The notes under the pieces: generated by a model
Told to the model about the DNA's origin: nothing
The model's database searches: none
The model's input: the letters and a program-made list of their open reading frames with translations, nothing else
Made by a program: the position numbers and the translations under genes
Origin: Campylobacter sp. CNRCH_2014_0184h
GTDB taxonomy: Bacteria > Campylobacterota > Campylobacteria > Campylobacterales > Campylobacteraceae
Direction: 5' to 3'
Length of the DNA stretch: 44,741 bases
NCBI RefSeq assembly: GCF_025772985.1
Contig: NZ_JAKMTB010000008.1
Location: 1-44,741 of the forward strand
In this document: piece after piece, positions 37,474-44,741 of the stretch
How the letters are laid out: each line of letters opens with the position of its first letter
Numbering within the stretch: position 1 is the first letter of the stretch

Positions 37474-38778
37474 ATGGAAAATACAAAAGAAAAAAAACAA
37501 CATCAAAGAACACACATTCCAGTGGAAGGTTATAAGATAGAAGATTTAAAGTTGCTTGATCTAGAAAGCTTAGTTAAAATTGCTAATGAAGCAGAAATAG
37601 AAAACCCAAGAGAATTTAGAAGACAAGATCTTATTTTTGAAATTCTAAAAGCACAAACCAAAAAAGGTGGTTTTATACTCTTTACAGGAATTTTAGAAAT
37701 TTCACCTGAAGGCTATGGCTTTTTGCGTGGAATGGATTCAAATTTAAGCGATAGTGTAAATGATGCTTATGTGTCAAACTCACAAATTCGCAAATTTGCT
37801 CTGCGTGTTGGAGATATAGTTACTGGTCAAGTTAGAGAACCAAAAGATCAAGAAAAATACTATGCTTTGTTAAAAATTGAAGCGATTAATTATCTTCCAT
37901 TAAAAGAAGCTAGAGAAAGACCTTTATTTGACAATCTTACTCCAATTTTTCCAACTGAAAAAATCAAATTAGAATACGATCCCTTAAAACTAACAGGTAG
38001 AATGCTTGATTTATTTGCCCCTATAGGAAAAGGCCAAAGAAGCTTAATCGTAGCACCTCCAAGAACTGGTAAAACCGAGCTAATGAAAGAACTAGCTATT
38101 GCTATTGCTAAAAATCACCCAGAGGCTCATTTGATTGTACTTTTAGTAGATGAGCGCCCTGAAGAAGTTATAGATATGCAAAGATGTGTTAAAGGCGAGG
38201 TTTTTAGCTCTACTTTTGACTTACCTGCTTATAATCATGTTAGAGTAGCTGAGCTTGTTATAGAAAAAGCAAAAAGAATGGTAGAAACAGGCAAAGATGT
38301 CATTATCTTGCTTGATTCTATCACAAGATTAGCAAGAGCTTATAATACTGCTACGCCAAGTAGTGGTAAAGTTTTAAGCGGTGGAGTTGATGCAAATGCC
38401 TTACATAAACCAAAACGCTTTTTTGGTGCAGCTAGAAATATAGAACATGGTGGCTCATTAACCATTATAGCAACTGCTTTGATAGAAACAGGCTCAAGAA
38501 TGGATGAAGTAATTTTTGAAGAATTTAAAGGAACAGGAAACAGCGAAATCGTTCTTGATAGAAATATTTCAGATAGAAGAATTTACCCTGCAATTAACAT
38601 CATAAAATCAGGTACTAGAAAAGAAGAATTACTCCAAGGTGTTGAAAAGCTTCAAAAAATTTGGGCAATTAGATCAGCTATTTCACAAATGGATGACATA
38701 GAAGCATTAAAATTTTTATACTCTAAAATGCTAAAAACCAAAAGCAATGAAGAGTTATTATCTATCATGAATGAGTAG
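37474..38778 (+). CDS. rho: Transcription termination factor Rho
   Basis: RNA-dependent helicase ATPase that ends transcription at untranslated RNA. The 434 residues show the N-terminal helical and cold-shock RNA-binding region ([18 protein letters not shown]), the Walker [18 protein letters not shown], Walker [17 protein letters not shown], and the Q/R-loop region [17 protein letters not shown]. The length is near the usual 419-440. GAGGATAT before the ATG is a good ribosome site. dnaX begins two bases after the stop. Confidence 0.98.
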   Translation: MENTKEKKQHQRTHIPVEGYKIEDLKLLDLESLVKIANEAEIENPREFRRQDLIFEILKAQTKKGGFILFTGILEISPEGYGFLRGMDSNLSDSVNDAYVSNSQIRKFALRVGDIVTGQVREPKDQEKYYALLKIEAINYLPLKEARERPLFDNLTPIFPTEKIKLEYDPLKLTGRMLDLFAPIGKGQRSLIVAPPRTGKTELMKELAIAIAKNHPEAHLIVLLVDERPEEVIDMQRCVKGEVFSSTFDLPAYNHVRVAELVIEKAKRMVETGKDVIILLDSITRLARAYNTATPSSGKVLSGGVDANALHKPKRFFGAARNIEHGGSLTIIATALIETGSRMDEVIFEEFKGTGNSEIVLDRNISDRRIYPAINIIKSGTRKEELLQGVEKLQKIWAIRSAISQMDDIEALKFLYSKMLKTKSNEELLSIMNE

Positions 38779-38780
38779 CA

Positions 38781-40313
38781 ATGCTTCAAGCTCTTGCTGT
38801 TAAATACAGACCAAAAAATTTCAATGAGCTTGTAGGGCAAAATACTGTTTCTACAAGCTTAAAATATGCTCTTGAAAATAACCGTTTAGCGCACGCTTAC
38901 TTATTCTCAGGGTTACGCGGAAGCGGAAAGACTTCAAGTGCAAGAATTTTTTCAAGAGCTCTAGTATGCGAAAATGGACCAAGTGCTAACCCTTGTGGAG
39001 AATGTTCCCAATGTTTATCTTCACTCACTGGCTCTAATATAGACATTATAGAAATGGATGCTGCAAGCCATAGAAGCTTAGAAGATATACAAGAACTTAT
39101 CGAGCAAGTCAAATACGCTCCATCTTTAGCTAGGTTTAAAATTTTTATTATCGATGAAGTGCATATGCTCACCCCACAAGCAGCAAATGCCTTGCTTAAA
39201 ACCTTAGAAGAGCCACCAAGCTATGTAAAATTTATACTAGCAACAACCGATCCTTTAAAACTTCCTGCCACAGTTCTTTCAAGAACGCAGCATTTTAGAT
39301 TTAAGCAAATTTCTACCCATGATATCTTAAATCATCTTGAGTGGATTTTGGAAAAAGAAAATATTAGTTATGAAAAAGAAGCTTTAAAACTCATTGCAAG
39401 AAGCGGAAACGGATCTTTAAGAGATACCCTAACCTTACTAGATCAAGCCATAGTATATTGTCAAAATGATATACAAACACAAAAAATCACCACTATGCTA
39501 GGCTTTTTAGATCCAGCTAAAATTGAAGAATTTTATCAAGCCATTTTAGCCAATGATAAAGATAAAGTTCTTGAGTTTTTAAAAGAATTTGAAGATTATG
39601 AGGCAAGTAATGTCATTGATGAGATGATATTTTTTTTAAAAGAAGCATTTTTTGCCAAAAATCATCTTTTTTCTATATTAATTTATGAAAGATTTTTTAG
39701 AATTCTTTCACGTGCTAAGACTATGTTAAATTCTAGTGATGATGATAGTTTTGTGCTTTGCGTTATGGCTTTCATGCTTATAGAAGCAACTTATCTAAAA
39801 AGCATTGATGAGGCTATTAAAGGTTCAAAGCAAGATAACATGTCAAGCCCAAAACAACAAGAAACTCCTTCTATTCAACAAACCCCTAAAGAAGAAAAAC
39901 TTAGTCCTTATGAAAATCTCTTAAAAGCAATATATAAAAGAGATTATGACTTAGCTGAAGTTTTCAAAAAAACCACACAGTTTGTTTCTTTTGAAGATGA
40001 CATTTTAAGCATTAGCTCGCATGCTAAAGATGATGATAGAATGGTTTTAAACAATGGTTTTAAATTAATCAAAACATTGCTTCATGAGCTTTTTGGAGAA
40101 AAAGCACAAATTAAAATCCAAAAAATAGAAACCATAGACACTCAAAAACTACAAGATATATTCAAAACTCCCATAAAACAAGAAGTAAAAAGCACTCCAA
40201 ATTTAAATGAGCATTTTGAAAATTTTAAAAAAGACGCTAAAAAATACGACCCTAAAGACGAAACCAAAGAAGCTCTTAACAAGCTCTTTGGTTCCCCAAC
40301 TATACAAAATTAA
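38781..40313 (+). CDS. dnaX: DNA polymerase III subunit gamma/tau
   Basis: Clamp-loader ATPase of the replicase. The 510 residues have the AAA+ Walker A GLRGSGKTSSARIFSRAL, a zinc module (C-ENGPSANPCGECSQC), the Walker B FIIDEVHMLT, sensor sequences in ATTDPLKLPATVLSRTQ, a helical domain III to about residue 345, a Gln/Pro/Ser-rich linker (about 350-375) and a tau-specific C-terminal region. A run of seven A (39966-39972) lies after the linker; slippage there would give a short gamma-like product of about 405 residues, which is speculative. The gene ends 4 bases inside the convergent receptor gene. Confidence 0.95.
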   Translation: MLQALAVKYRPKNFNELVGQNTVSTSLKYALENNRLAHAYLFSGLRGSGKTSSARIFSRALVCENGPSANPCGECSQCLSSLTGSNIDIIEMDAASHRSLEDIQELIEQVKYAPSLARFKIFIIDEVHMLTPQAANALLKTLEEPPSYVKFILATTDPLKLPATVLSRTQHFRFKQISTHDILNHLEWILEKENISYEKEALKLIARSGNGSLRDTLTLLDQAIVYCQNDIQTQKITTMLGFLDPAKIEEFYQAILANDKDKVLEFLKEFEDYEASNVIDEMIFFLKEAFFAKNHLFSILIYERFFRILSRAKTMLNSSDDDSFVLCVMAFMLIEATYLKSIDEAIKGSKQDNMSSPKQQETPSIQQTPKEEKLSPYENLLKAIYKRDYDLAEVFKKTTQFVSFEDDILSISSHAKDDDRMVLNNGFKLIKTLLHELFGEKAQIKIQKIETIDTQKLQDIFKTPIKQEVKSTPNLNEHFENFKKDAKKYDPKDETKEALNKLFGSPTIQN

Positions 40314-42400
40314 AAACTACCATTAATTGAAATATAAATTCTTCTTCCCTCTTCTATACGATTATAAGTATTTACCCAAGTATCTTCACCTTTGTTTTTA
40401 TAAGATTCCCAATCATTTGTAAAACTTTTATCAAAAAGATTATAAATTGCTGCATTAATATTCCAATTTTTATTGATATCATAACGCACACCCATAGAAG
40501 CTAAAAAGACATCTTGGTAATATTCTCTATTAATATTTGTATCACCCATATATCGATCTATTTGCCATTCGCCTTTTACCCATGGAGTGAATTTATTAAA
40601 GATATTATAACTTGCTTTTAGCATGATATTGTGTTTTAGACTATCAATTTCTGGCTTTCCTATCACAGTTTTATCTTGTGCATCTTTTACTTCACTATCA
40701 AGATAAGTATAAGCTAAATCTAAATTTAAATGTTCTATAGGGGTAATCCCTGCTCCAAGCTCTATGCCTTTGTATTCAACCTTGCCATGATTAATCGCTT
40801 GATAACAAGACTCAGCTTCGCATTTTCCAACACCCGAAATCATACTATCTTTGTCGAATTTTTGACTAGAAATTTTATCTTTGAAATTGGTTAGAAAGCC
40901 AGTTGCTGAAATATAAAATAAGTCATTATTATAAACAGCAGCTAATTCATAATTAAGCGATGTTTCTTCTTTTAAATTTGGATTTCCATACATAGGGTAC
41001 TTGCCCTGTCCACTATAATTATAAGCACCTGCTATCAATCTATTAGCGTATGGAGTTCTAAAGCCCGTTGAAACACCACCTTTTAAAGTAAGTTCGCTAG
41101 TAGGATTATAAACCAAATAAGCTCTTGGTGAAATATTATTTCCAAAAATTTCATGATAATTATATCTTGCACCAAAAGTAAATCTTAAATCATCTCTTAT
41201 ACTATACTCATCTTCTGCAAAAAGAGCTAATAAATACTGATCAAAATTCGTAGGATTAGCTATTTTATCTTGCATTTTTTCAAGTCTATATTCACCACCC
41301 ACGCTTAAAATATGACTTTGGCCTAAAGGAATAACTGATCTTGTATCTACAATAATATCTTCAGCAACTATATCTCTATTTTGTCCTAAAAATGGTTGTG
41401 TTTTTTGACCAACTACCTCACGACCATCATTACTTACACGGTTATACTGCAAGGTAGAAGTAATCGAAAAGTCTTCATATACCCCCTCATGACTTAAATA
41501 AGTTACCAACTTATCTACTTGCATAGTATCTGTATAACCACCTGTTAAAGCCCCATTATCACCAGATGGCTTAGTCAGCGTTCCTAGTTGGCCTTTTTTG
41601 TTATCATAATGATTTCTTGAAAAATCAATATCAAATATCAAAGTATTATAATCATCTACTAAATAGTTTAACCTAGTTCCTAAATTAAAATTATTAGCTT
41701 TTGTAGGACTTTGAGCTTGATCACCTTGCACTCTTTGTCCGCTACCATTACTAAATTCAACATTCGACTGTTCTCTGTAAAACTCTCTAAAACGTAAGGT
41801 TAATCCTAGGCGATCATTCATCAACGGGCCGCTTGAATATATACTTGTACCATAAGTATTACCCCATTCTTTATGTGCATTAAAAATACTATCTAGACTA
41901 ACTGATGTTTCCCATTTATCACTTACTTTTTTTGTGATGATATTCACAACACCACCTAAAGCTTCAGAGCCATATAAAGTACTCATTGGCCCTTTTATCA
42001 CTTCTATTCTTTCTATACTAGAAATTGGTGGTAAAAATGAATTTGAAATTTCATTAAAACCATTAGGCCCTACTTCTCCGCCTATCCCTTGTCGTCGTCC
42101 ATCGATTAAAATTAAAGTGTATCCTGTAATACCTCTCATGGTAATGTTATAAGATCCAGTTTTTCCTTTACTAGCGAATAAATCCACACCAGGAATATCA
42201 GCAATAGCTTCGGCAACATCTCTATAAGGCTTACTTTCTAAATCTTTTTTGCTAATCACATTTATAGTAGCAGGGGCTTCTTTAATATCTTGAGAAAAAC
42301 CAGAAGCGCTTACTATGGAGCTATCTAATAAAACTTCTTGCGATAAAGCATTGCAGACCAAAAAACTAGCAACACAAAACGATAAACAATGTTTTTTCAT
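40310..42400 (-). CDS. cfrA: TonB-dependent outer membrane receptor, CfrA-like (ferric enterobactin type)
   Basis: The 696-residue protein has a signal peptide (about 1-20), a TonB-box-like start (SSIVSASGF), a plug domain (about 30-165, with NVISKKDLESKPYRDVAEAI, RGITGYTLILIDGRR and GPMSTLYGSEALGGVVNII) and a 22-strand barrel ending in phenylalanine (ISINGSF). Plug sequence and length agree with what I remember of Campylobacter CfrA, the ferric enterobactin receptor, but other catecholate receptors are similar and the substrate is inferred. It diverges from exbB–exbD–tonB across 153 bases with two Fur-box-like palindromes, so iron repression is expected. The gene is intact. Confidence 0.82.
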   Translation of the reverse strand: MKKHCLSFCVASFLVCNALSQEVLLDSSIVSASGFSQDIKEAPATINVISKKDLESKPYRDVAEAIADIPGVDLFASKGKTGSYNITMRGITGYTLILIDGRRQGIGGEVGPNGFNEISNSFLPPISSIERIEVIKGPMSTLYGSEALGGVVNIITKKVSDKWETSVSLDSIFNAHKEWGNTYGTSIYSSGPLMNDRLGLTLRFREFYREQSNVEFSNGSGQRVQGDQAQSPTKANNFNLGTRLNYLVDDYNTLIFDIDFSRNHYDNKKGQLGTLTKPSGDNGALTGGYTDTMQVDKLVTYLSHEGVYEDFSITSTLQYNRVSNDGREVVGQKTQPFLGQNRDIVAEDIIVDTRSVIPLGQSHILSVGGEYRLEKMQDKIANPTNFDQYLLALFAEDEYSIRDDLRFTFGARYNYHEIFGNNISPRAYLVYNPTSELTLKGGVSTGFRTPYANRLIAGAYNYSGQGKYPMYGNPNLKEETSLNYELAAVYNNDLFYISATGFLTNFKDKISSQKFDKDSMISGVGKCEAESCYQAINHGKVEYKGIELGAGITPIEHLNLDLAYTYLDSEVKDAQDKTVIGKPEIDSLKHNIMLKASYNIFNKFTPWVKGEWQIDRYMGDTNINREYYQDVFLASMGVRYDINKNWNINAAIYNLFDKSFTNDWESYKNKGEDTWVNTYNRIEEGRRIYISINGSF

Positions 42401-42442
42401 TATTTCCTTTCTTATAAATAAATTTTCAAAACTGGAATATTA

Positions 42443-42457
42443 TGATAATAATTATTA
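42443..42457. promoter_or_regulatory. Putative Fur box 1 (receptor-proximal)
   Basis: TGATAATAATTATTA differs in one position from the 7-1-7 Fur consensus TGATAATnATTATCA. It lies 43 bases upstream of the receptor start in the divergent control region. The assignment rests on the consensus and the iron-uptake context. Confidence 0.6.
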
Positions 42458-42485
42458 ATTTAAAATAAATTTATTGTATCAATTA

Positions 42486-42500
42486 TGATAATTGTTATTA
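42486..42500. promoter_or_regulatory. Putative Fur box 2 (exbB-proximal)
   Basis: TGATAATTGTTATTA matches the Fur 7-1-7 consensus except at two positions. It lies 54 bases before the exbB start and 43 bases from box 1, so each box could cover one of two divergent promoters. Confidence 0.5.
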
Positions 42501-42553
42501 ATAAAAAATTTAATTTTTAGTAATATAATCACAAAAAATAAAACGAGGATAAG

Positions 42554-42985
42554 ATGGAATTTTTAAAAACTTATATTGACTTAATTATATTTATTGTTTT
42601 AGGAATAATGGCATTTATTGCTATATGGTGCACTATAGAACGTATATTGTTTTTTAGAAAAATTAAGCTAAATGATTATCAATGTCAAGAAAAATTTGAT
42701 GATGCAATTAGTGAAAATCTCACCATGCTTTATATCATTTACACCAATGCTCCTTATGTAGGACTTTTGGGAACTGTAGTGGGGATTATGATTACATTTT
42801 ATGACATGGGCGCAAGTGGGAATATTGATGTTAAATCTATTGTTATTGGTTTATCGCTAGCTTTAAAAGCTACAGCATTAGGAATTTTAGTTGCTATCCC
42901 TTCTTTAATGGCTTACAATGGATTACTTAGAAAAATATCAACCTTGAGTAATGCATATCGTATTTTTAAGGATAAAAATGCTTAA
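42554..42985 (+). CDS. exbB: ExbB, TonB energy-transducing motor subunit
   Basis: The 143-residue inner-membrane protein has three hydrophobic segments (about 7-27, 60-80 and 105-128). The conserved MotA/TolQ/ExbB region APYVGLLGTVVGIMITFYDM is present, and IVIGLSLALKATALGILVAIPSLMAYN forms the last span. It forms the proton channel with ExbD that drives TonB. The length is that of the short ExbB class. An ACGAGGATAAG ribosome site precedes the ATG. It overlaps exbD by 8 bases. Confidence 0.93.
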   Translation: MEFLKTYIDLIIFIVLGIMAFIAIWCTIERILFFRKIKLNDYQCQEKFDDAISENLTMLYIIYTNAPYVGLLGTVVGIMITFYDMGASGNIDVKSIVIGLSLALKATALGILVAIPSLMAYNGLLRKISTLSNAYRIFKDKNA

Positions 42986-43367
42986 ATTACCAAAAAATGA
43001 AGGCTTAAACATCATTCCTTTTATAGACATAATGCTTGTTTTACTAGCTATTGTTTTAAGCATATCCACCTTTATCGCGCATGGTGAAATCAAAATCAAT
43101 CTACCTCAAAGTGAAAATTCAAATTCTATAAACGAAAATAAAGACAAAGTGAGTATTTTAATCAATAAAGAAAATGAATTTTATATAGATGGAAAAACAG
43201 CTTCCTTAGAAGAAATAAAAGCAAAATTTGACACTATAGATTCTAAAACATTAGTAGAGTTAAAAAGTGATAAAGAAGCAAAATTTGAAAGTTTTGTAAA
43301 AATTATTGATATTTTAAAAAATAAAAATCATGAAAATTTTCAAATTTTAACAGAGCAAAAAAGATGA
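42978..43367 (+). CDS. exbD: ExbD, TonB energy-transducing motor subunit
   Basis: The 129-residue protein has a short cytoplasmic start, one membrane span (about 12-34) and a periplasmic domain. NIIPFIDIMLVLLAIVL carries the proton-carrying Asp17. The ATG at 42978 is chosen because it places the usual short basic leader before the span; the frame is open 27 bases farther upstream but that would only extend it inside exbB. It overlaps exbB by 8 bases and tonB by 4 (ATGA). Confidence 0.93.
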   Translation: MLKLPKNEGLNIIPFIDIMLVLLAIVLSISTFIAHGEIKINLPQSENSNSINENKDKVSILINKENEFYIDGKTASLEEIKAKFDTIDSKTLVELKSDKEAKFESFVKIIDILKNKNHENFQILTEQKR

Positions 43368-44017
43368 AAACATTCATAAATAATCATAAAAATCAATCCT
43401 TTTTTATCACTTTATTTCTCTTTTTGCCTTTATTTTTTGTTTTTATTTATACTAAGAGTTTTTTACATATACAACATAGTGCTTCAAAAGAAGAAAAATT
43501 TAATATAGCAATAAAACAATTTTTACAAGATTCCCCTAAAGTAAAAACGAAACAGCCTAAACAAGAAAAAATAAAAAAGCCAGAACAAACAAAAGAAAAA
43601 GCTATCATTCAATCTAAAAAAACAAACACTTTAACCAATACCAAGGCAATAAATCAATTAAATGAAAAAATAAAGCCTCAAAAAACTACAGCACAAGAAA
43701 AAAATACTCCAATAACTTCTCAAGAAAGCATATCTTTAGCTAATAACAATGAGCTTTTAAAAGAAGTCAAACAAGCTATAGATGAAGCTTTAATCTATCC
43801 TAGACAAGCTAAAAAAATGCGAATGAGTGGCGAAATTTTAGTAGAATTCACATGGACTAAAGATAAAAATCTATTAAACTTAAAAATATTAAAACCATCA
43901 AAATATAAATTATTGAACGATAGTGCCTTAGAAACTATACGTATAGCGTCTAAGAATTTTCCACAATATGAAAAAACTTTTCATATAAGAATACCATTAA
44001 TATATAAAATAAACTAA
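43364..44017 (+). CDS. tonB: TonB energy-transducing protein
   Basis: The 217-residue protein has an N-terminal membrane anchor (about 12-30), a long Lys/Gln/Thr-rich periplasmic linker (about 45-120, including KTKQPKQEKIKKPEQTKEK) with fewer prolines than usual, and the C-terminal TonB domain (about 135-217, with YPRQAKKMRMSGEILVEFTW and LNDSALETIRIASKNFP). It couples the proton motive force to outer-membrane receptors such as the neighbouring CfrA-like protein. Its stop lies in a palindrome shared with the convergent DUF411 gene. Confidence 0.93.
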   Translation: MKTFINNHKNQSFFITLFLFLPLFFVFIYTKSFLHIQHSASKEEKFNIAIKQFLQDSPKVKTKQPKQEKIKKPEQTKEKAIIQSKKTNTLTNTKAINQLNEKIKPQKTTAQEKNTPITSQESISLANNNELLKEVKQAIDEALIYPRQAKKMRMSGEILVEFTWTKDKNLLNLKILKPSKYKLLNDSALETIRIASKNFPQYEKTFHIRIPLIYKIN

Positions 44018-44034
44018 GCAAAATTGCTTAGTTT
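44011..44034. terminator. Bidirectional terminator between tonB and the DUF411 gene
   Basis: Arms AAACTAAGCAA (44011-44021) and TTGCTTAGTTT (44024-44034) are perfect 11-bp complements around a two-base centre. The left arm contains the tonB stop and the right arm the stop of the convergent gene. T-rich sequence follows on the minus strand, less so on the plus strand. Confidence 0.7.
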
Positions 44035-44480
44035 GTCTTGACTAAATTATGTCCTTTATAGATCCCATAAATTTTATAGTCTCCATTTTTAAGCATTAAA
44101 ACTACAGGATATTCTTCTTCATAACCTTGCTCCATTCCAGGACTTCCCTGAGGCATACCAGGAGCAGAAATACCTATAACATCTTCAGGCTTATTTTTCA
44201 AAAGCCAAGCAACTGCATCTTCAGGCACATGCCCTTCTATAACATAACCATCAATTACGCCAGTATGGCAACTTTGATACATAGGCTGAATATTCATTTT
44301 TTCTTTTATTTTTAAAAAATCATCGCTTTTGTGTATTTGCACTTTATAACCTTTATCTTTCATATAATTAGCCCAAAGATCGCAGCATCCACAAGTAGGA
44401 CTTTCATAAATATTTAATAATTTCTCATTAGCCAATAAAGTTGCAAAACCCAGTGATAAAGTTAAAAATAATTTTTTCAT
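44028..44480 (-). CDS. DUF411 periplasmic metal-binding protein (CopG-like)
   Basis: The start is placed at 44480, where GGAGGATAT precedes the ATG and a signal peptide follows (MKKLFLTLSLGFATLLA); the frame is open 189 bases farther upstream but that stretch lacks a protein-like composition. The 150-residue product has the DUF411 signature ESPTCGCCDLW (Cys30, Cys32, Cys33), a second site QSCHTGVIDGYVIEGHVP (Cys71, His72, His84) and a methionine-containing loop (APGMPQGSPGM). DUF411 proteins such as Vibrio CopG bind copper and act in copper homeostasis. A role in periplasmic copper handling is therefore likely, perhaps linked to the copper needs of cbb3 oxidase. Confidence 0.85.
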   Translation of the reverse strand: MKKLFLTLSLGFATLLANEKLLNIYESPTCGCCDLWANYMKDKGYKVQIHKSDDFLKIKEKMNIQPMYQSCHTGVIDGYVIEGHVPEDAVAWLLKNKPEDVIGISAPGMPQGSPGMEQGYEEEYPVVLMLKNGDYKIYGIYKGHNLVKTN

Positions 44481-44741
44481 ATATCCTCCAAAAAAAACAA
44501 AAAGATAAAATACATTATAAAAATTAATATTTTTTATAAAACCAATAATTTTTATTTTAAAATCTATAAAAATACAAAAATACACTCTTGCTTCACTCAC
44601 AAATACTTTTTTACCTACAACTAAAACCCAAGCTATATACCAAACAAAACATTCAATGAATAATTTCAAACCAAATTTATTAACTCTATTAAAAGCTTAA
44701 ACCAAAATTTGTTATAAACATTTCAAACATAAATCAACCAA
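44481..44741. other. AT-rich non-coding end region
   Basis: These 261 bases hold the ribosome site of the DUF411 gene and presumably its promoter, within very AT-rich sequence. I see no credible gene: the only open frames are short or lack ribosome sites and normal composition. No clear hairpin is apparent. The region may continue into a gene beyond the window. Confidence 0.5.

Noticed and set aside
44481-44669. Upstream in-frame extension of the DUF411 protein by 63 residues
   Set aside because: The extension is AT-rich with a poor protein composition, has no ribosome site at its start, and would bury a clear signal peptide that begins right after GGAGGATAT.
1-44741. CRISPR array, insertion sequence, prophage or restriction-modification system
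   Set aside because: I looked for spaced direct repeats, transposase or integrase motifs, phage structural genes and DNA methylase–endonuclease pairs, and saw none. The only methyltransferase (8592-9143) is of the lipid type.

Overview
The window is an AT-rich, tightly packed piece of a Campylobacter chromosome. The gene content is typical of Campylobacterota: a complete RacRS–recR–dnaJ cluster, a gatC–cvpA–fur–lysS–glyA operon, an mqo–pyk pair, ADP-heptose genes for lipooligosaccharide, the ccoS/ccoI cytochrome oxidase assembly pair, and a CfrA-like receptor beside exbB–exbD–tonB. Gene order matches several separate C. jejuni blocks, as I remember them, joined differently. This suggests a non-jejuni species, possibly of the C. 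lari group; the species is inference. I see no insertion sequence, prophage, CRISPR array or defence island. The sequence is mostly core genome, and the less ordinary signals are small RNAs, leaders and divergent domains.

Layout: (1) 1-6.8 kb, minus strand: a partial tRNA-Lys, pnp with a structured leader, then a chain of overlapping genes transcribed purD > RDD protein > lptD > phosphoribosyltransferase-like protein. (2) 6.8-7.0 kb: a strong promoter and a rod-like non-coding RNA just upstream of purD, best explained as 6S RNA (the purD motif). (3) 7.0-12.2 kb: an unknown protein with a cold-shock-like N-terminus and coiled coil, a phospholipid-methyltransferase-like protein, guaA, nhaD and a small lipoprotein. 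(4) 12.2-15.4 kb, plus strand: a DUF721-like gene, uvrC, and a membrane protein with an apparent degenerate receiver domain. (5) 15.4-19.1 kb: recR and the RacRS two-component system (minus), with dnaJ divergent. (6) 19.1-25.4 kb, minus: gatC, cvpA, fur, lysS, glyA, a DUF1882 gene, a SPOR gene and aroE in one run. (7) 25.5-30.9 kb, plus: a membrane protein, a lipoprotein, a small protein, coaX, mqo and pyk. (8) 30.9-34.3 kb, minus: gmhB, hldD, hldE and gmhA. (9) 34.4-40.3 kb: a periplasmic cytochrome c (plus), ccoI and ccoS (minus), then rho and dnaX (plus). (10) 40.3-44.5 kb: a TonB-dependent receptor (minus) divergent from exbB–exbD–tonB (plus) across a control region with two Fur-box-like palindromes, then a periplasmic DUF411 metal-binding protein.

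Functional links: LptD places lipooligosaccharide in the outer membrane, and gmhA/hldE/hldD/gmhB make its heptose precursor. Fur, encoded at 24 kb, is expected to control the iron-uptake genes at 42 kb. The cytochrome c is a likely electron donor to the cbb3 oxidase that CcoS and CcoI help assemble, and Mqo feeds electrons into the same respiratory chain. Many genes overlap by 1-17 bases, so translational coupling is probably widespread. Three inverted repeats at gene ends contain the stop codons of the converging genes and look like shared terminators.
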